NCBI RefSeq assembly: GCF_002453355.1
Contig: NZ_DKGQ01000004.1
Location: forward strand, 124,001 to 188,000
Reading direction: 5' to 3'
From: Psychrobacter sp. UBA6766
GTDB taxonomy: Bacteria > Pseudomonadota > Gammaproteobacteria > Pseudomonadales > Moraxellaceae
Length of the DNA: 64,000 nucleotides
A program made the translations under genes and the position numbers. Position 1 is the stretch's first letter. Every line of letters begins with the position of its first letter. The notes under the pieces were generated by a model. That model was not told where the DNA came from. It ran no database searches and saw only the letters and a program-made list of their open reading frames with translations. This document shows positions 36,106 through 45,220 of this stretch, piece by piece.

Positions 36106-36642
36106 ATGCTGTCGCCATCCACTTTCAAGCGTTTATTTAAGCGTACCATATCTTTTAAAGGCAACCAGCAGCGTTCTCGTCAGCTGACTGATGGAGAGGT
36201 AACGCTCGTGCGTTCCGTATTCGGCGATAGTATCGAGCTTGATACGGTTCAACTTAAAACCGCCTGCTGGGTGCTAAAAAATTATGCCGTTAGTCCCAAT
36301 GGCAATATTTATTTTCATCCCGCAGACTGGATCACAGATTTTAGCCAATCATCACTAAGTAAGCAAAGCTGGCTTATTCACGAATTAACCCACGTTTGGC
36401 AATTGCAGCAAGGACTTAAAGTCGTTCGCGGCGCTATTGTTAATCGCCGCTATGCTTATGTGCTTGAAGCTGGCAAGCCGTTTTTTAACTACGGTATCGA
36501 ACAGCAGGCTAGAATGGTACAAGATTACTTTGTCAGCCGTCATCATGGCCGCGATTGTCGCGATTTTGAAGCTTGTATTCCTTTTCTAACCGCCCAAACG
36601 CTCGAAAATACTAGCAACAGCGACCGCATATCTAAAGTTTGA
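36106..36642 (+). CDS. HELTH-motif zinc-peptidase-like protein (vgr/Rhs-related family)
   Basis: 178 residues. HELTHVWQLQQG (about residues 92-103) is a zincin-type HExxH motif, although position 3-4 is LT as in the DUF4157-like proteins. The leading VRSVFGDSIELDTVQL and NGNIYFHPADW match proteins in Acinetobacter and relatives labelled vgr-related or Rhs; these are often single genes. No signal peptide. There is no type VI or Rhs machinery in this window, so the label should not be taken as function. Confidence 0.6.
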   Translation: MLSPSTFKRLFKRTISFKGNQQRSRQLTDGEVTLVRSVFGDSIELDTVQLKTACWVLKNYAVSPNGNIYFHPADWITDFSQSSLSKQSWLIHELTHVWQLQQGLKVVRGAIVNRRYAYVLEAGKPFFNYGIEQQARMVQDYFVSRHHGRDCRDFEACIPFLTAQTLENTSNSDRISKV

Positions 36643-36781
36643 TCTTTCTTTTCTCATTTAATATTTATATGATGGATTAGCCTTTCTATAATAATAAAAA
36701 GTCGCTAAATACCTATATTAAATAAAATAGTAGCAGACTCAGCATATAAGCGAATTGCTTTTAATAAGGATATGAACTCAG

Positions 36782-37810
36782 ATGTTTAAAATTTTATCAG
36801 TAAAACCTGACATTGATACTCATCATTGCTCTATCAATAAAGGCAAAATTCGCCCGCAGCAAGTTTCTACATTGCTTACGGCCGCCTTGACTGGCATATT
36901 ATTGTTAAGTGGTTGTCAGCAACAAGCCATAGAAGAACCTGAACCTAAGACCAGTCAAACCAAGGAGCAAACCAGTACAGAAGACAGTCAGCCGATGCGG
37001 AGAAGTGATTCTGCTGCTGCTAGCATAGAACAGTTTCAGCCTTTATATATTGCTCAAGCGCAAGGGTTGCAGCAGCGCTTACAAGCAGAATATGAGTCGC
37101 TACAGGCGGCAGATGCGTCAGACAGCGGCAACGATTTACTGCCTGATAGCTCTGGTAGTAAGGTTGGCACTTCCGAAAATCATAGTGAGGCGAGCAGCCA
37201 AGCGACTAATAATAATTCAGCGACTAATAGTAGCTCGTCTAGCGCAGCGGTAAATAATCCACAATTGGCGAAAGTGCCCAAGCCGACAGATACTGATGAT
37301 AAATCTGATGTCGCTAGCAACTCTAGCAATGTCAATGAAAATGACAACGCTACGGATACCGATATTAATATCAGTACGGAAGTTGGCGAACGCGATTTAA
37401 CCGTGCTTAAACGAATCAGTCTTGAGCCGCGTAAGCCTGTGGTGTTGACAGAAGAGCAGTTGATAGAGCGCTATCAGCAAGCGATGGAAGCGCTTTATCA
37501 GCCGGTTACTACGCCGCTTAGTGCTGAAAATGTTGATACCTTGATTAATATAGCAACATTGGTGCCGCAGTTATTTGAGCATTCAGAAATTGCAGGCAGA
37601 CTCAGTGCAAAAAGCCCAGCGCTGGCGCGTTTGATTATTCAACATCAAGTTTGGGAGCAGATAGAAGCCCAACAAGTACTCGATATGCAGAAAATGAAAA
37701 TCGATCAACAGCAAGAGTTCGAAAGACTGATGGCCAAATTTAATGAAACCATTCAAGGCTATGATGAACAAATTGCCAAATATGAGCAGACGTTAAAAGA
37801 ATTCCAATAA
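36782..37810 (+). CDS. Predicted lipoprotein with disordered middle, unknown function
   Basis: 342 residues. The lipobox LLLSGC places the lipidated Cys at 45, after an unusually long N-terminal leader of 20-30 polar residues; a shorter start is not visible because no later ATG lies before the hydrophobic segment. After the Cys come a Gln/Glu/Ser/Asn-rich disordered stretch (about 46-205) and a helical coiled-coil-like end (about 215-342, LARLIIQHQVWEQIEAQQVLD). No family recognised. A bidirectional terminator follows. Confidence 0.75.
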   Translation: MFKILSVKPDIDTHHCSINKGKIRPQQVSTLLTAALTGILLLSGCQQQAIEEPEPKTSQTKEQTSTEDSQPMRRSDSAAASIEQFQPLYIAQAQGLQQRLQAEYESLQAADASDSGNDLLPDSSGSKVGTSENHSEASSQATNNNSATNSSSSSAAVNNPQLAKVPKPTDTDDKSDVASNSSNVNENDNATDTDINISTEVGERDLTVLKRISLEPRKPVVLTEEQLIERYQQAMEALYQPVTTPLSAENVDTLINIATLVPQLFEHSEIAGRLSAKSPALARLIIQHQVWEQIEAQQVLDMQKMKIDQQQEFERLMAKFNETIQGYDEQIAKYEQTLKEFQ

Positions 37811-37847
37811 AGTGTGATTCGTCATTACTTTATGAAATCTAAACCAT

Positions 37848-37877
37848 AAAAAATCCCGCTACGTTAGCGGGATTTTT
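37848..37877. terminator. Bidirectional terminator between lipoprotein gene and gltA
   Basis: Stem AAAAATCCCGCTA / TAGCGGGATTTTT with a 3-base loop; both arms end in A/T runs. Confidence 0.92.
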
Positions 37878-37901
37878 ATATATGCTGCTAATAACAGCTT
37901 A

Positions 37902-39182
37902 CTATTTGCGGTCTTCAACTTTAACGAACTCACGTTTCGTTTCACCAGTATATAACTGACGTGGACGACCGATTTTGAACGGTGCGCTGTGCATCTCTAG
38001 CCAATGGCTGATCCAACCAGAAGTACGTGCTAGAGAGAAAATAACGGTAAACATTGACGTTGGGATACCGATAGCTTTTAAGATAATGCCAGAGTAGAAA
38101 TCAACGTTTGGATACAAGTTACGCTCAACGAAGTACGGGTCTTCTAGAGCAATTTTCTCAAGTTCCATCGCAAGCTCAAGCTTAGGATCGTTAATGCCCA
38201 ATGCAGCCAATACTTCGTCACAAGTTTCTTTCATGACTTGTGCGCGTGGGTCGAAGTTTTTGTAAACACGGTGACCAAAGCCCATCAGTTTTACTTCGCG
38301 GCTTTTCACTTTTTCCATGAATTCAGGGACGTTTTCTACAGAACCGATTTCATCTAACATCTCAAGAACGGCTTCGTTGGCGCCGCCATGTGATGGTCCC
38401 CAAAGGGCAGCGATACCTGCTGCGATACAAGCGTAAGGGTTGGCACCAGTAGAACCCGCTAGACGTACAGTAGACGTTGACGCGTTTTGTTCGTGGTCAG
38501 CGTGTAAGGTAAAGATTTTGTCCATCGCGCGGGTGATGACGTCGTTTGGCTCATAGTCTACATCAGCAGGGGTGGCAAACATCATGTATAAGAAGTTTTC
38601 TGCGTAATTAAAATCATTACGTGGATACATGAACGGTTCGCCTTGTGAGTACTTATAACTCATTGCCGCAAGCGTTGGCATTTTAGCAATTAGGCGAATA
38701 GCAGTGATTTCACGATGTGCTTCATTGCTCACGTCTAAGTTGTCATGATAAAACGCTGATAATGCACCAACGACACCAACCATAATCGCCATTGGATGCG
38801 CGTCACGGCGGAAACCTTCAAAGAATTTACGTAATTGGTCATGAACGCCCATGTGTTTACGGACTTTTTCATAGAAATCTGCTTTTTGCTCAGCATTTGG
38901 CAGATCACCATGAATCAGTGCATAAGCCACTTCTAAATATTCAGCATTGTTTGCTAACTGATCGATAGGGTAACCACGGTGTAATAGCTCACCTTTACCA
39001 CCATCAATATAAGTAATCTTAGATTCAACAGGAGCCGTTACTTTGAAACCAGGGTCATAAGACCAAAAACCTGAATCTTGTAGAGCAGCAACATCGATAA
39101 CTGGACGCCCTAAAGTACCCTCAATAATAGGAAATTCGTATTCTTCACCGTTTACGCTTAGTTTGGCATTGTTGTCAGCCAT
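37902..39182 (-). CDS. gltA: Citrate synthase
   Basis: Condenses acetyl-CoA and oxaloacetate to citrate. 426 residues, normal for the hexameric gram-negative type. Catalytic motifs are intact: GPSHGGANEAVLEML (His), GFGHRVYKNFDPRA (His) and the Asp-containing SGIILKAIGIPTSMFT segment. GGAGAG precedes the ATG. Divergent from sdhCDAB across a 1.16-kb gap, as is common in gammaproteobacteria. Confidence 0.98.
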   Translation of the reverse strand: MADNNAKLSVNGEEYEFPIIEGTLGRPVIDVAALQDSGFWSYDPGFKVTAPVESKITYIDGGKGELLHRGYPIDQLANNAEYLEVAYALIHGDLPNAEQKADFYEKVRKHMGVHDQLRKFFEGFRRDAHPMAIMVGVVGALSAFYHDNLDVSNEAHREITAIRLIAKMPTLAAMSYKYSQGEPFMYPRNDFNYAENFLYMMFATPADVDYEPNDVITRAMDKIFTLHADHEQNASTSTVRLAGSTGANPYACIAAGIAALWGPSHGGANEAVLEMLDEIGSVENVPEFMEKVKSREVKLMGFGHRVYKNFDPRAQVMKETCDEVLAALGINDPKLELAMELEKIALEDPYFVERNLYPNVDFYSGIILKAIGIPTSMFTVIFSLARTSGWISHWLEMHSAPFKIGRPRQLYTGETKREFVKVEDRK

Positions 39183-39448
39183 AAATTGCTCTCCATTGTT
39201 CTTTAAATTGTTGGAATAAAAATATATCGACGCATATATATTCTCGCGTCATCATTGGTCAAACAGTCAAAATAAATTTAACCCATTTAATATGCAGGCT
39301 ATATTAGCAGTTATTACGTAGGTTTTGAAAAGACTTTTAGCAGTAATGTCTGTAATAACGATGCTTTAGTTATGCCAAGCGACTGTAAACTTTGTATCAA
39401 AATATGTCTATTTCGTAATTTTGCTCTAAGCGTCGGCCTTACTATCAA

Positions 39449-39475
39449 CGTAATGATTCTCATTAACAGTATAAT
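39449..39475 (+). promoter_or_regulatory. Candidate Fur-box promoter
   Basis: TAATGATTCTCATTA is a perfect 6-3-6 palindrome and, as a 19-mer at 39449-39467, matches 14 of 19 positions of the classical E. coli Fur consensus. A perfect TATAAT follows at 39470-39475, so the box would cover the promoter spacer, the usual position for Fur repression. No -35 is recognised. The transcript would run rightward, 0.87 kb ahead of sdhC. Confidence 0.45.
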
Positions 39476-40257
39476 AATAAAGAATTTATAGAGAGATAAG
39501 CGGATTTAGTACTTAAAGCAATGTACTATGTCACAGACAGAGTAAGAGTAACCGACAAATTGATTTGGGTTTGTGATTGATTTTGAATGATCAATACTAA
39601 TAAGTTTCTATTACCAATAGCTAACTTTTTGTTAAATAATCTCCAATAACCACTATTTAGGGGATAAATTTGTAATTAGGACGCAGTCATTTTATAATTA
39701 GAGAGATTTAACTGGCACTAGCTTTGCGCAAATGGATAGGTCGCTCTAATGAAGTCACTATTAAAGCCTAGCTTTACTCATACTTTGTTATGATCGACTG
39801 TTCGGTTTATAGACCAAAATCTAGCTTATCGTTTGAATATTCTTGTTAACTGTTCTATTTTTAAATAGTCAACAGTGAAGTTTGCGTTAATGAAAAATGA
39901 TCATTTACAGATGACCCTATGGCGTTATCTTTTTTGTTGATGGAAGCCCGTAAAAATAGAATAGTTAATCGATTTATCCCATGCTATGTACTTCATGCTG
40001 CGCCTTTATTGTCATAAAGTGCGTGGAAGACTTTATAGAAAGGGGTGATCATTTCAACGAGCTATATGGAAAGTCTATAACTTTATAAATGGAAACTGTC
40101 TAAATAGCAACTCAATAAATAGTCGCTATCGTCCTAGTCTTCATAAATAGAATCCATCTAAACATCGAATGAGTGAGACTTTGTCTGCCTTTTCTATTTA
40201 GCGCAAATTACATGACGTCAGCTAGCCCTTCCTTACTTTATTCATCTCGTGTGTTGC

Positions 40258-40286
40258 TTGACGCTTAACAATATTTTTATAAATAG
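40258..40286 (+). promoter_or_regulatory. Candidate sdhC promoter
   Basis: TTGACG and TAAATA separated by 16 bases, about 60 bases before the sdhC start. A fair match to a sigma-70 promoter; not verified. Confidence 0.3.
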
Positions 40287-40345
40287 TACTGATATAAAGC
40301 GTTGATAGCCGATACAGGAGTATAACCGCAAAAAGGATGCCCGCT

Positions 40346-40723
40346 GTGAAAAGCAACCGACCTATTAATCTACCCTTAAGCCAAGTGTTGAGCGTAAATA
40401 GCTCACCGATTGCAATTGCTTCAATTTTGCATCGCATCTCTGGCGTTGTTTTGTTTCTACTTATTCCTGTCATGCTGTGGTTATTACAAAATTCTCTAGC
40501 GTCGCCTGAGAGTTTTGAAACCGTGTTTGACAATATCTTTGTTCGCTTTTTAGCGTGGATTTTCGTCGCCGCCATTGCTTATCACTTTGTGATGGGCGTC
40601 AAGCATTTATTTGCTGATAATGGTCAACACGAAGAGCTGAAATCAGCACGCATGGTGTCTGTTGTCAGCTTAGTGATTGCAGCGATTTTAATTGTCGCGT
40701 CATTTGTATGGGTGATGTTCTAA
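40346..40723 (+). CDS. sdhC: Succinate dehydrogenase cytochrome b556 subunit
   Basis: Membrane anchor of complex II that carries heme b and helps form the quinone site. 125 residues with three membrane spans. HRISGVVLFLL (heme-side His/Arg) and YHFVMGVKHLFAD (heme-ligand His region) are typical. I choose the GTG at 40346, with AAAAGGA eight bases upstream, rather than the in-frame ATG at 40337, which overlaps that site; it also gives the usual KSNRPINLPLS start. sdhD starts on the last base of its stop codon. Confidence 0.95.
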   Translation: MKSNRPINLPLSQVLSVNSSPIAIASILHRISGVVLFLLIPVMLWLLQNSLASPESFETVFDNIFVRFLAWIFVAAIAYHFVMGVKHLFADNGQHEELKSARMVSVVSLVIAAILIVASFVWVMF

Positions 40724-41130
40724 TGATAAAAAATGATTCAGGAATCAAAAGCGCCACTGGTCTGACAGGGTCAGGCACACGAGATTGGATGGTTCAGCGT
40801 ATCAGTGCGGTGATTTTAGCCGTTTATAGTGTGGTGATGCTGGGCTTCTTTTTAACGCATGGTGATGTGAGCTTCGTTGAATGGTCTGATTTTATGACCA
40901 GTTTGCCGATGCGTCTGTTTAGCTTAGTGGCCATTTTGGCCTTAGCTGGTCACGCGTGGGTTGGTATGTGGACAGTATTTACTGACTATATTACCTCAGG
41001 CAAGATGGGTGAAAGCGCGCCCAAACTGCGTTTAGTGCTACAAACATTGATGATTATCGCTATTTTAGTCTTCCTATTTTGGGGCATCATGATTTTTTGG
41101 GGTAACGGCTTCGGTGTTGTTGCTGTTTAA
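40723..41130 (+). CDS. sdhD: Succinate dehydrogenase hydrophobic membrane anchor subunit
   Basis: Second membrane anchor of complex II. 135 residues, three spans; RDWMVQRISAVILAVYS and the heme/quinone segment ALAGHAWVGMWTVFTDYI (His) are diagnostic. The start ATG overlaps the sdhC stop (TAATG), so it is translationally coupled. A 438-base gap to sdhA follows, much longer than in E. coli. Confidence 0.95.
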   Translation: MIKNDSGIKSATGLTGSGTRDWMVQRISAVILAVYSVVMLGFFLTHGDVSFVEWSDFMTSLPMRLFSLVAILALAGHAWVGMWTVFTDYITSGKMGESAPKLRLVLQTLMIIAILVFLFWGIMIFWGNGFGVVAV

Positions 41131-41568
41131 CCATTTGTCATACCTATAGATATTTATTCATCTGGTATTTATAAGCTTAGTATTACAAGCTGAATATCAT
41201 GAATAATAACGGATTAATCTGACCGCATTCGTGACTTTGTTTACTTAAAGACGCTTAGATTGAAAAGCGTTTAGATAATAAAAAATCCGTTAGTAGCCAA
41301 AATAGACAGAGCCAATCATAGCGTTGGGCGTTCACTGATTTAACCTTTCACTTGTGTAAATACATTATTGTTAATCAAGTGAGGAAGCCCAATATAACGA
41401 TAGATATGCAATTTAAGTGGTTAAAGGTGGTTTGTAGCAGATTGTTGTGACTATTGCGATTATTGTCGGTAGCTTTCTCGCAAAAATTAGCGAGCGTTGC
41501 CGCATGATAGGATGTAAACCAACCTTTTTATTTACTTCTAAGCATTAACAGGCATTAGGAAAACCGTA
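41131..41568 (+). other. Long sdhD-sdhA spacer with several hairpins
   Basis: No open frame. Perfect stems: ACGCTT/AAGCGT near 41251-41270, TCACTTG/CAAGTGA (41348-41354 and 41376-41382) and CTCGC/GCGAG (41477-41494). None has a T-run that would make it a clear terminator. May hold processing sites or an internal promoter for sdhAB. Confidence 0.5.
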
Positions 41569-43419
41569 ATGGCAACTAGACAAGATAATACCATTAGCAA
41601 TATTAAAACCCTGAACTATGACGCGGTCATCGTTGGTGGCGGCGGCTCAGGAATGCGTGCTTCATTGCATTTGGCCGAAGCGGGCATGAAGGTTGCAGTT
41701 TTAACCAAAGTATTCCCAACCCGTTCGCACACGGTTGCGGCACAAGGCGGTATTGGTGCAAGTTTGGGCAACATGAGCAATGATAACTGGCACTTTCACT
41801 TTTATGACACCGTTAAAGGGTCAGATTGGTTGGGTGACCAAGACGCCATTGAGTACATGTGCCGCGAAGCACCAAAAGTGGTGTATGAGCTTGAGCACAT
41901 GGGAATGCCGTTTGACCGTAACGAAGATGGCACGATTTATCAGCGCCCATTTGGTGGTCATACCTCAAACTATGGCGAAAAAGCCGTTCAGCGTGCTTGC
42001 GCTGCAGCTGACCGTACCGGTCACGCACTACTTCATACGCTATATCAAAAAAACCTCCAACAAGGTACTGAGTTCTTTATCGAGTGGATTGCGCTTGATT
42101 TGATCAAAGATGACGCTGGTAACATCAATGGCGTCATCGCGATTGAGCAAGAGACAGGAACGGTTGCGGTATTCCAATCACCGATTACTGTTCTAGCAAC
42201 AGGTGGTGCTGGTCGTATCTTTGCTGCTTCTACCAACGCTTATATCAATACTGGTGACGGTATTGGCATGGCGGTTCGTGCTGGTATCCCATTGCAAGAC
42301 ATGGAATTTTGGCAGTTCCACCCAACAGGCGTTCATGGTGCTGGCGTACTATTGACCGAAGGTTGCCGTGGTGAAGGCGCAATCTTACGTAATAAAGATG
42401 GCGAAGCGTTCATGGAGCGTTATGCCCCAACCGTTAAAGATTTGGCGCCGCGCGATTTAGTTTCACGTTCTATGGACCAAGAAATCAAAGAAGGCCGTGG
42501 TTGTGGTCCAAATGCTGACCATATCGTGATGGATATGACCCATTTAGGCGTTGAAACCATCATGAAGCGTCTGCCATCAGTATTTGAGATTGGTAAAAAC
42601 TTCGCTAACGTTGATATCACTAAAGAGCCAATTCCAGTGATTCCAACCATTCATTATATGATGGGTGGTATTCCAACCACGATTCATGGTCAAGTCATCG
42701 TACCAGATCTAGAAGCAGGCCCAGATGAAGACGGTCTGTATACCAAAGGCAATGTGGTTAAAGGTCTTTATGCAATTGGCGAATGTGCGTGTGTGAGTGT
42801 TCACGGTGCCAACCGTTTGGGTACTAACTCACTACTTGATTTATTGGTCTTTGGTCGCGCTGCTGGTAAGCATATCGTTGATGAATTCCATCACGCCGAT
42901 CACAACTACAAGCCACTTGATCCGCACGTGCTTGATTTTACCGTGCGTCGTTTAGACAAATTGCAACAATCAACCTCAGGCTACAATGCGCAAGATGTGG
43001 CTGATGAGATTCGTGCGACCATGCAAAAGCATGCCAGCGTATTCCGAACACAGGCAATGATGGACGAAGGCGTTGAGAAAATTCTAGCGCTTGGTGAAAA
43101 AATTGACCAAATCCATTTGGCTGATAAATCACAAGTTTTTAATACGGCGCGTATCGAAGCCTTTGAAGTAGCAAACTTATACGAAGTGGCAAAAGCAACC
43201 ATGATATCGGCGGCTAATCGTCATGAAAGCCGCGGTGCACACAGTGTTTCTGACTATGATCGTCCAGAAGATGATGAATATGCACCAAACGGCCGTAATG
43301 ATAATGATTGGATGAAGCATACCTTATGGTATTCTGAAGGCAACCGTATTGTCTATAAGCCTGTTCGTAAGGTGCCGTTGACAGTCGATTATGTCGAGCC
43401 AAAAGTTCGCGTTTATTAA
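41569..43419 (+). CDS. sdhA: Succinate dehydrogenase flavoprotein subunit
   Basis: Oxidises succinate to fumarate with covalent FAD. 616 residues. FAD loop VIVGGGGSGMRASLHLAEAG, the FAD-linked His in TRSHTVAAQGGIGASLG, substrate loop FHPTGVHGAGVLLTEGCRGE and GANRLGTNSLLDLLVFGR are present. TTAGGAAAAC precedes the ATG. Full length. Confidence 0.98.
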   Translation: MATRQDNTISNIKTLNYDAVIVGGGGSGMRASLHLAEAGMKVAVLTKVFPTRSHTVAAQGGIGASLGNMSNDNWHFHFYDTVKGSDWLGDQDAIEYMCREAPKVVYELEHMGMPFDRNEDGTIYQRPFGGHTSNYGEKAVQRACAAADRTGHALLHTLYQKNLQQGTEFFIEWIALDLIKDDAGNINGVIAIEQETGTVAVFQSPITVLATGGAGRIFAASTNAYINTGDGIGMAVRAGIPLQDMEFWQFHPTGVHGAGVLLTEGCRGEGAILRNKDGEAFMERYAPTVKDLAPRDLVSRSMDQEIKEGRGCGPNADHIVMDMTHLGVETIMKRLPSVFEIGKNFANVDITKEPIPVIPTIHYMMGGIPTTIHGQVIVPDLEAGPDEDGLYTKGNVVKGLYAIGECACVSVHGANRLGTNSLLDLLVFGRAAGKHIVDEFHHADHNYKPLDPHVLDFTVRRLDKLQQSTSGYNAQDVADEIRATMQKHASVFRTQAMMDEGVEKILALGEKIDQIHLADKSQVFNTARIEAFEVANLYEVAKATMISAANRHESRGAHSVSDYDRPEDDEYAPNGRNDNDWMKHTLWYSEGNRIVYKPVRKVPLTVDYVEPKVRVY

Positions 43420-43501
43420 TTTTCGTATTTATTGATTCTATGCTCTGCACTTTTTGTGCATAAATAGAATTAACGTTTTATTCCTTATTCATTTATTAAA
43501 A

Positions 43502-43604
43502 GGTGACCGCCAGCGATAAGCCGCTATCAGCGCTATGATTCAATAGTATCAGCGCTGATAAATTACAGTTTCTAAACTGTTTGGCTTATCTGCCCGCCAT
43601 CACC
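43502..43604 (+). promoter_or_regulatory. Candidate structured RNA (three-way junction) in the sdhA-sdhB spacer
   Basis: Nested perfect stems: closing GGTGA/TCACC (43502/43600), outer GATAAGCC/GGCTTATC (43515-43522 and 43583-43590), arm 1 TATCAGCGCT/AGCGCTGATA (43525-43534 and 43551-43560), arm 2 ACAGTTT/AAACTGT (43565-43571 and 43574-43580, 2-base loop). The fold ends 7 bases before the GGAG of sdhB. It could set sdhB translation or mRNA processing; a palindromic repeat element is the alternative. No match to a known riboswitch class was recognised. Confidence 0.55.
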
Positions 43605-43624
43605 CATGTGTGGAGTTTAGCATT

Positions 43625-44335
43625 ATGAGCCGAGGTACTCGCACCATCGAAATCTATCGCTACGATCCTGATGTGGACGCAGCGCCGCGCATGCAAACAT
43701 ATACGATTGAGCTACTAGAGTCAGATCGTATGTTGCTTGATGTGTTATTACGCCTAAAGAAAGAAGATGAAACCCTTACTTTCCGTCGCTCATGCCGTGA
43801 AGGCATCTGTGGTTCTGATGGCATGAATATCAATGGTAAAAATGGTCTGGCATGTTTGATCAACATGAACACTTTGCCTGAAAAAGTAACGGTTCGTCCA
43901 TTACCAGGTCTACCAGTGGTTCGTGATTTGGTCGTCGACATGAACCAATTTTACGAGCAGTACGAAAAAGTTCATCCGTTCTTAATTAATGACCAGCCAG
44001 CGCCAGCAACAGAGCGCTTGCAGTCTCCTGAGCAACGTGAAAAATTGAACGGTTTGTATGAGTGTATTCTATGTGCGTGCTGTTCAACCAGCTGCCCATC
44101 ATTTTGGTGGAACCCTGATAAGTTCTTAGGTCCAGCAGCACTATTGAACGCCAACCGTTTTGTCTCTGACAGCCGTGATACCGATATTCGTGCTCGTTTA
44201 GCGCGTCTGGAAGATCCATTCAGCCTGTTCCGTTGCCGCGGTATTATGAACTGCGTATCAGTTTGTCCAAAAGGTTTAAATCCAACTAAAGCTATTGGTC
44301 ATCTACGTGATTTACTAATCGATCAAGCAGGTTAG
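43625..44335 (+). CDS. sdhB: Succinate dehydrogenase iron-sulfur subunit
   Basis: Carries electrons from FAD to quinone through three Fe-S clusters. [2Fe-2S] ligands in CREGICGSDGMNINGKNGLAC, written here as three Cys groups spaced normally; [4Fe-4S] and [3Fe-4S] ligands in CILCACCSTSCP and CRGIMNCVSVCPKG. 236 residues from the ATG at 43625 (GGAG nine bases upstream); an in-frame ATG at 43610 is less likely. Last gene of the sdh unit; a strong terminator follows. Confidence 0.98.
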   Translation: MSRGTRTIEIYRYDPDVDAAPRMQTYTIELLESDRMLLDVLLRLKKEDETLTFRRSCREGICGSDGMNINGKNGLACLINMNTLPEKVTVRPLPGLPVVRDLVVDMNQFYEQYEKVHPFLINDQPAPATERLQSPEQREKLNGLYECILCACCSTSCPSFWWNPDKFLGPAALLNANRFVSDSRDTDIRARLARLEDPFSLFRCRGIMNCVSVCPKGLNPTKAIGHLRDLLIDQAG

Positions 44336-44376
44336 TCTACCATTTATCATCAATTAGTTTTATAATAGCGCTGTTC

Positions 44377-44408
44377 AAAACACCACCTCTCATTAGGTGG
44401 TGTTTTTT
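44377..44408 (+). terminator. Intrinsic terminator after sdhB
   Basis: Stem ACACCACCT / AGGTGGTGT, 6-base loop, six T. Confidence 0.93.
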
Positions 44409-45220
44409 ATTAAAAATATTCAGAATGAGTGATGATCTAGAGTATCAAAATTGAATTTTTGAAAGAGATTGTTGAGGGACAAGGCGAATCAAAGACAGAA
44501 AGTAAGGCTGTATTAACAATACGTTGCTTGTATGTAAGAAGACATGCTATATCCGTCTTCTCTCTATATAATTGAGCATGACAACATATTTTCGTTAATG
44601 ATTACGTGGGACAGGTTAAACCAAATCTTTAAACGCAGGCTCTATAACAACAGTCATAAGAGCATTTGTTATATAAGTTGTTTTTACTTATTAAGTGACC
44701 ATTTATTGATAATTGGAAATTAACAAATTGCAAAAAATGATAATTAATATTCATTACGTAAATACCTAGTATTGAACAAACAAACTATGGCGTAGAGGGC
44801 AGACATGTTACTCTATACAGCAATGTATATTTAGCGAAATAGCCACTGCACTTTTACAATAGTAGAATAATTCAGTAAAAATAGCCATTTGATAGGCTAA
44901 CTGAAAAAAGAAACGTTGATTAATACCTTATCATTAACAATTTAGTTATAGTTGAAAGCATTATATATAATTTAATGTTGTGAAACGAGTCGCTTCAGAA
45001 AACCCGCCGTTCACAAATAATTTTAATTAGAAGATTGGTATTGCAATCATGCTTTTGTCTTTAGACGAGATTGCTTTAGTAGAGAATCTCATCGAGAAAA
45101 TGGTTTTATTTAACAGAGAGTTTTAACCGTAACAGACGATGACGAATGTCGCCAATACACAACGAATAACACAATAATAAGCACGATTCCATTCATTTAT
45201 CTATCAAATAGACGATTATT
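44409..45220 (+). other. Long sdhB-sucA intergenic region
   Basis: About 810 AT-rich bases without a gene. A TATATATAAT stretch near 44961-44971 with TTTAGT 17 bases before it is a possible sucA promoter (weak). No clear operator or terminator. The sucA start has only a poor ribosome binding site. Confidence 0.45.

Larger units (their letters stand above)
39183..40345. other. Long gltA-sdhC divergent intergenic region
   Basis: About 1160 bases with no convincing gene on either strand (the only sizeable minus-strand frame, 40222-40575, overlaps sdhC and is a shadow). It contains an inverted repeat GTTATTAC/GTAATAAC (39310/39352), the Fur-box-like palindrome at 39451, a bulged hairpin ACTGTTCTATTT/AAATAG-AACAGT (39849-39876), and a weak sdh promoter near 40258. 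Long enough to hold a small RNA. Confidence 0.6.

Noticed and set aside
36106..36642. Rhs or type VI secretion locus.
   Set aside because: No vgrG, hcp, Rhs repeats or immunity gene is nearby; one gene with a family nickname is not enough.
40222..40575. Minus-strand open frame of 117 codons overlapping sdhC.
   Set aside because: It is antisense to a certain gene, has no ribosome site or recognisable domain, and follows from sdhC codon use.
44748..44766. Fur-box-like sequence before sucA (GATAATTAATATTCATTAC).
   Set aside because: Only about 11 or 12 of 19 positions match and the region is AT-rich, so chance is a fair explanation.
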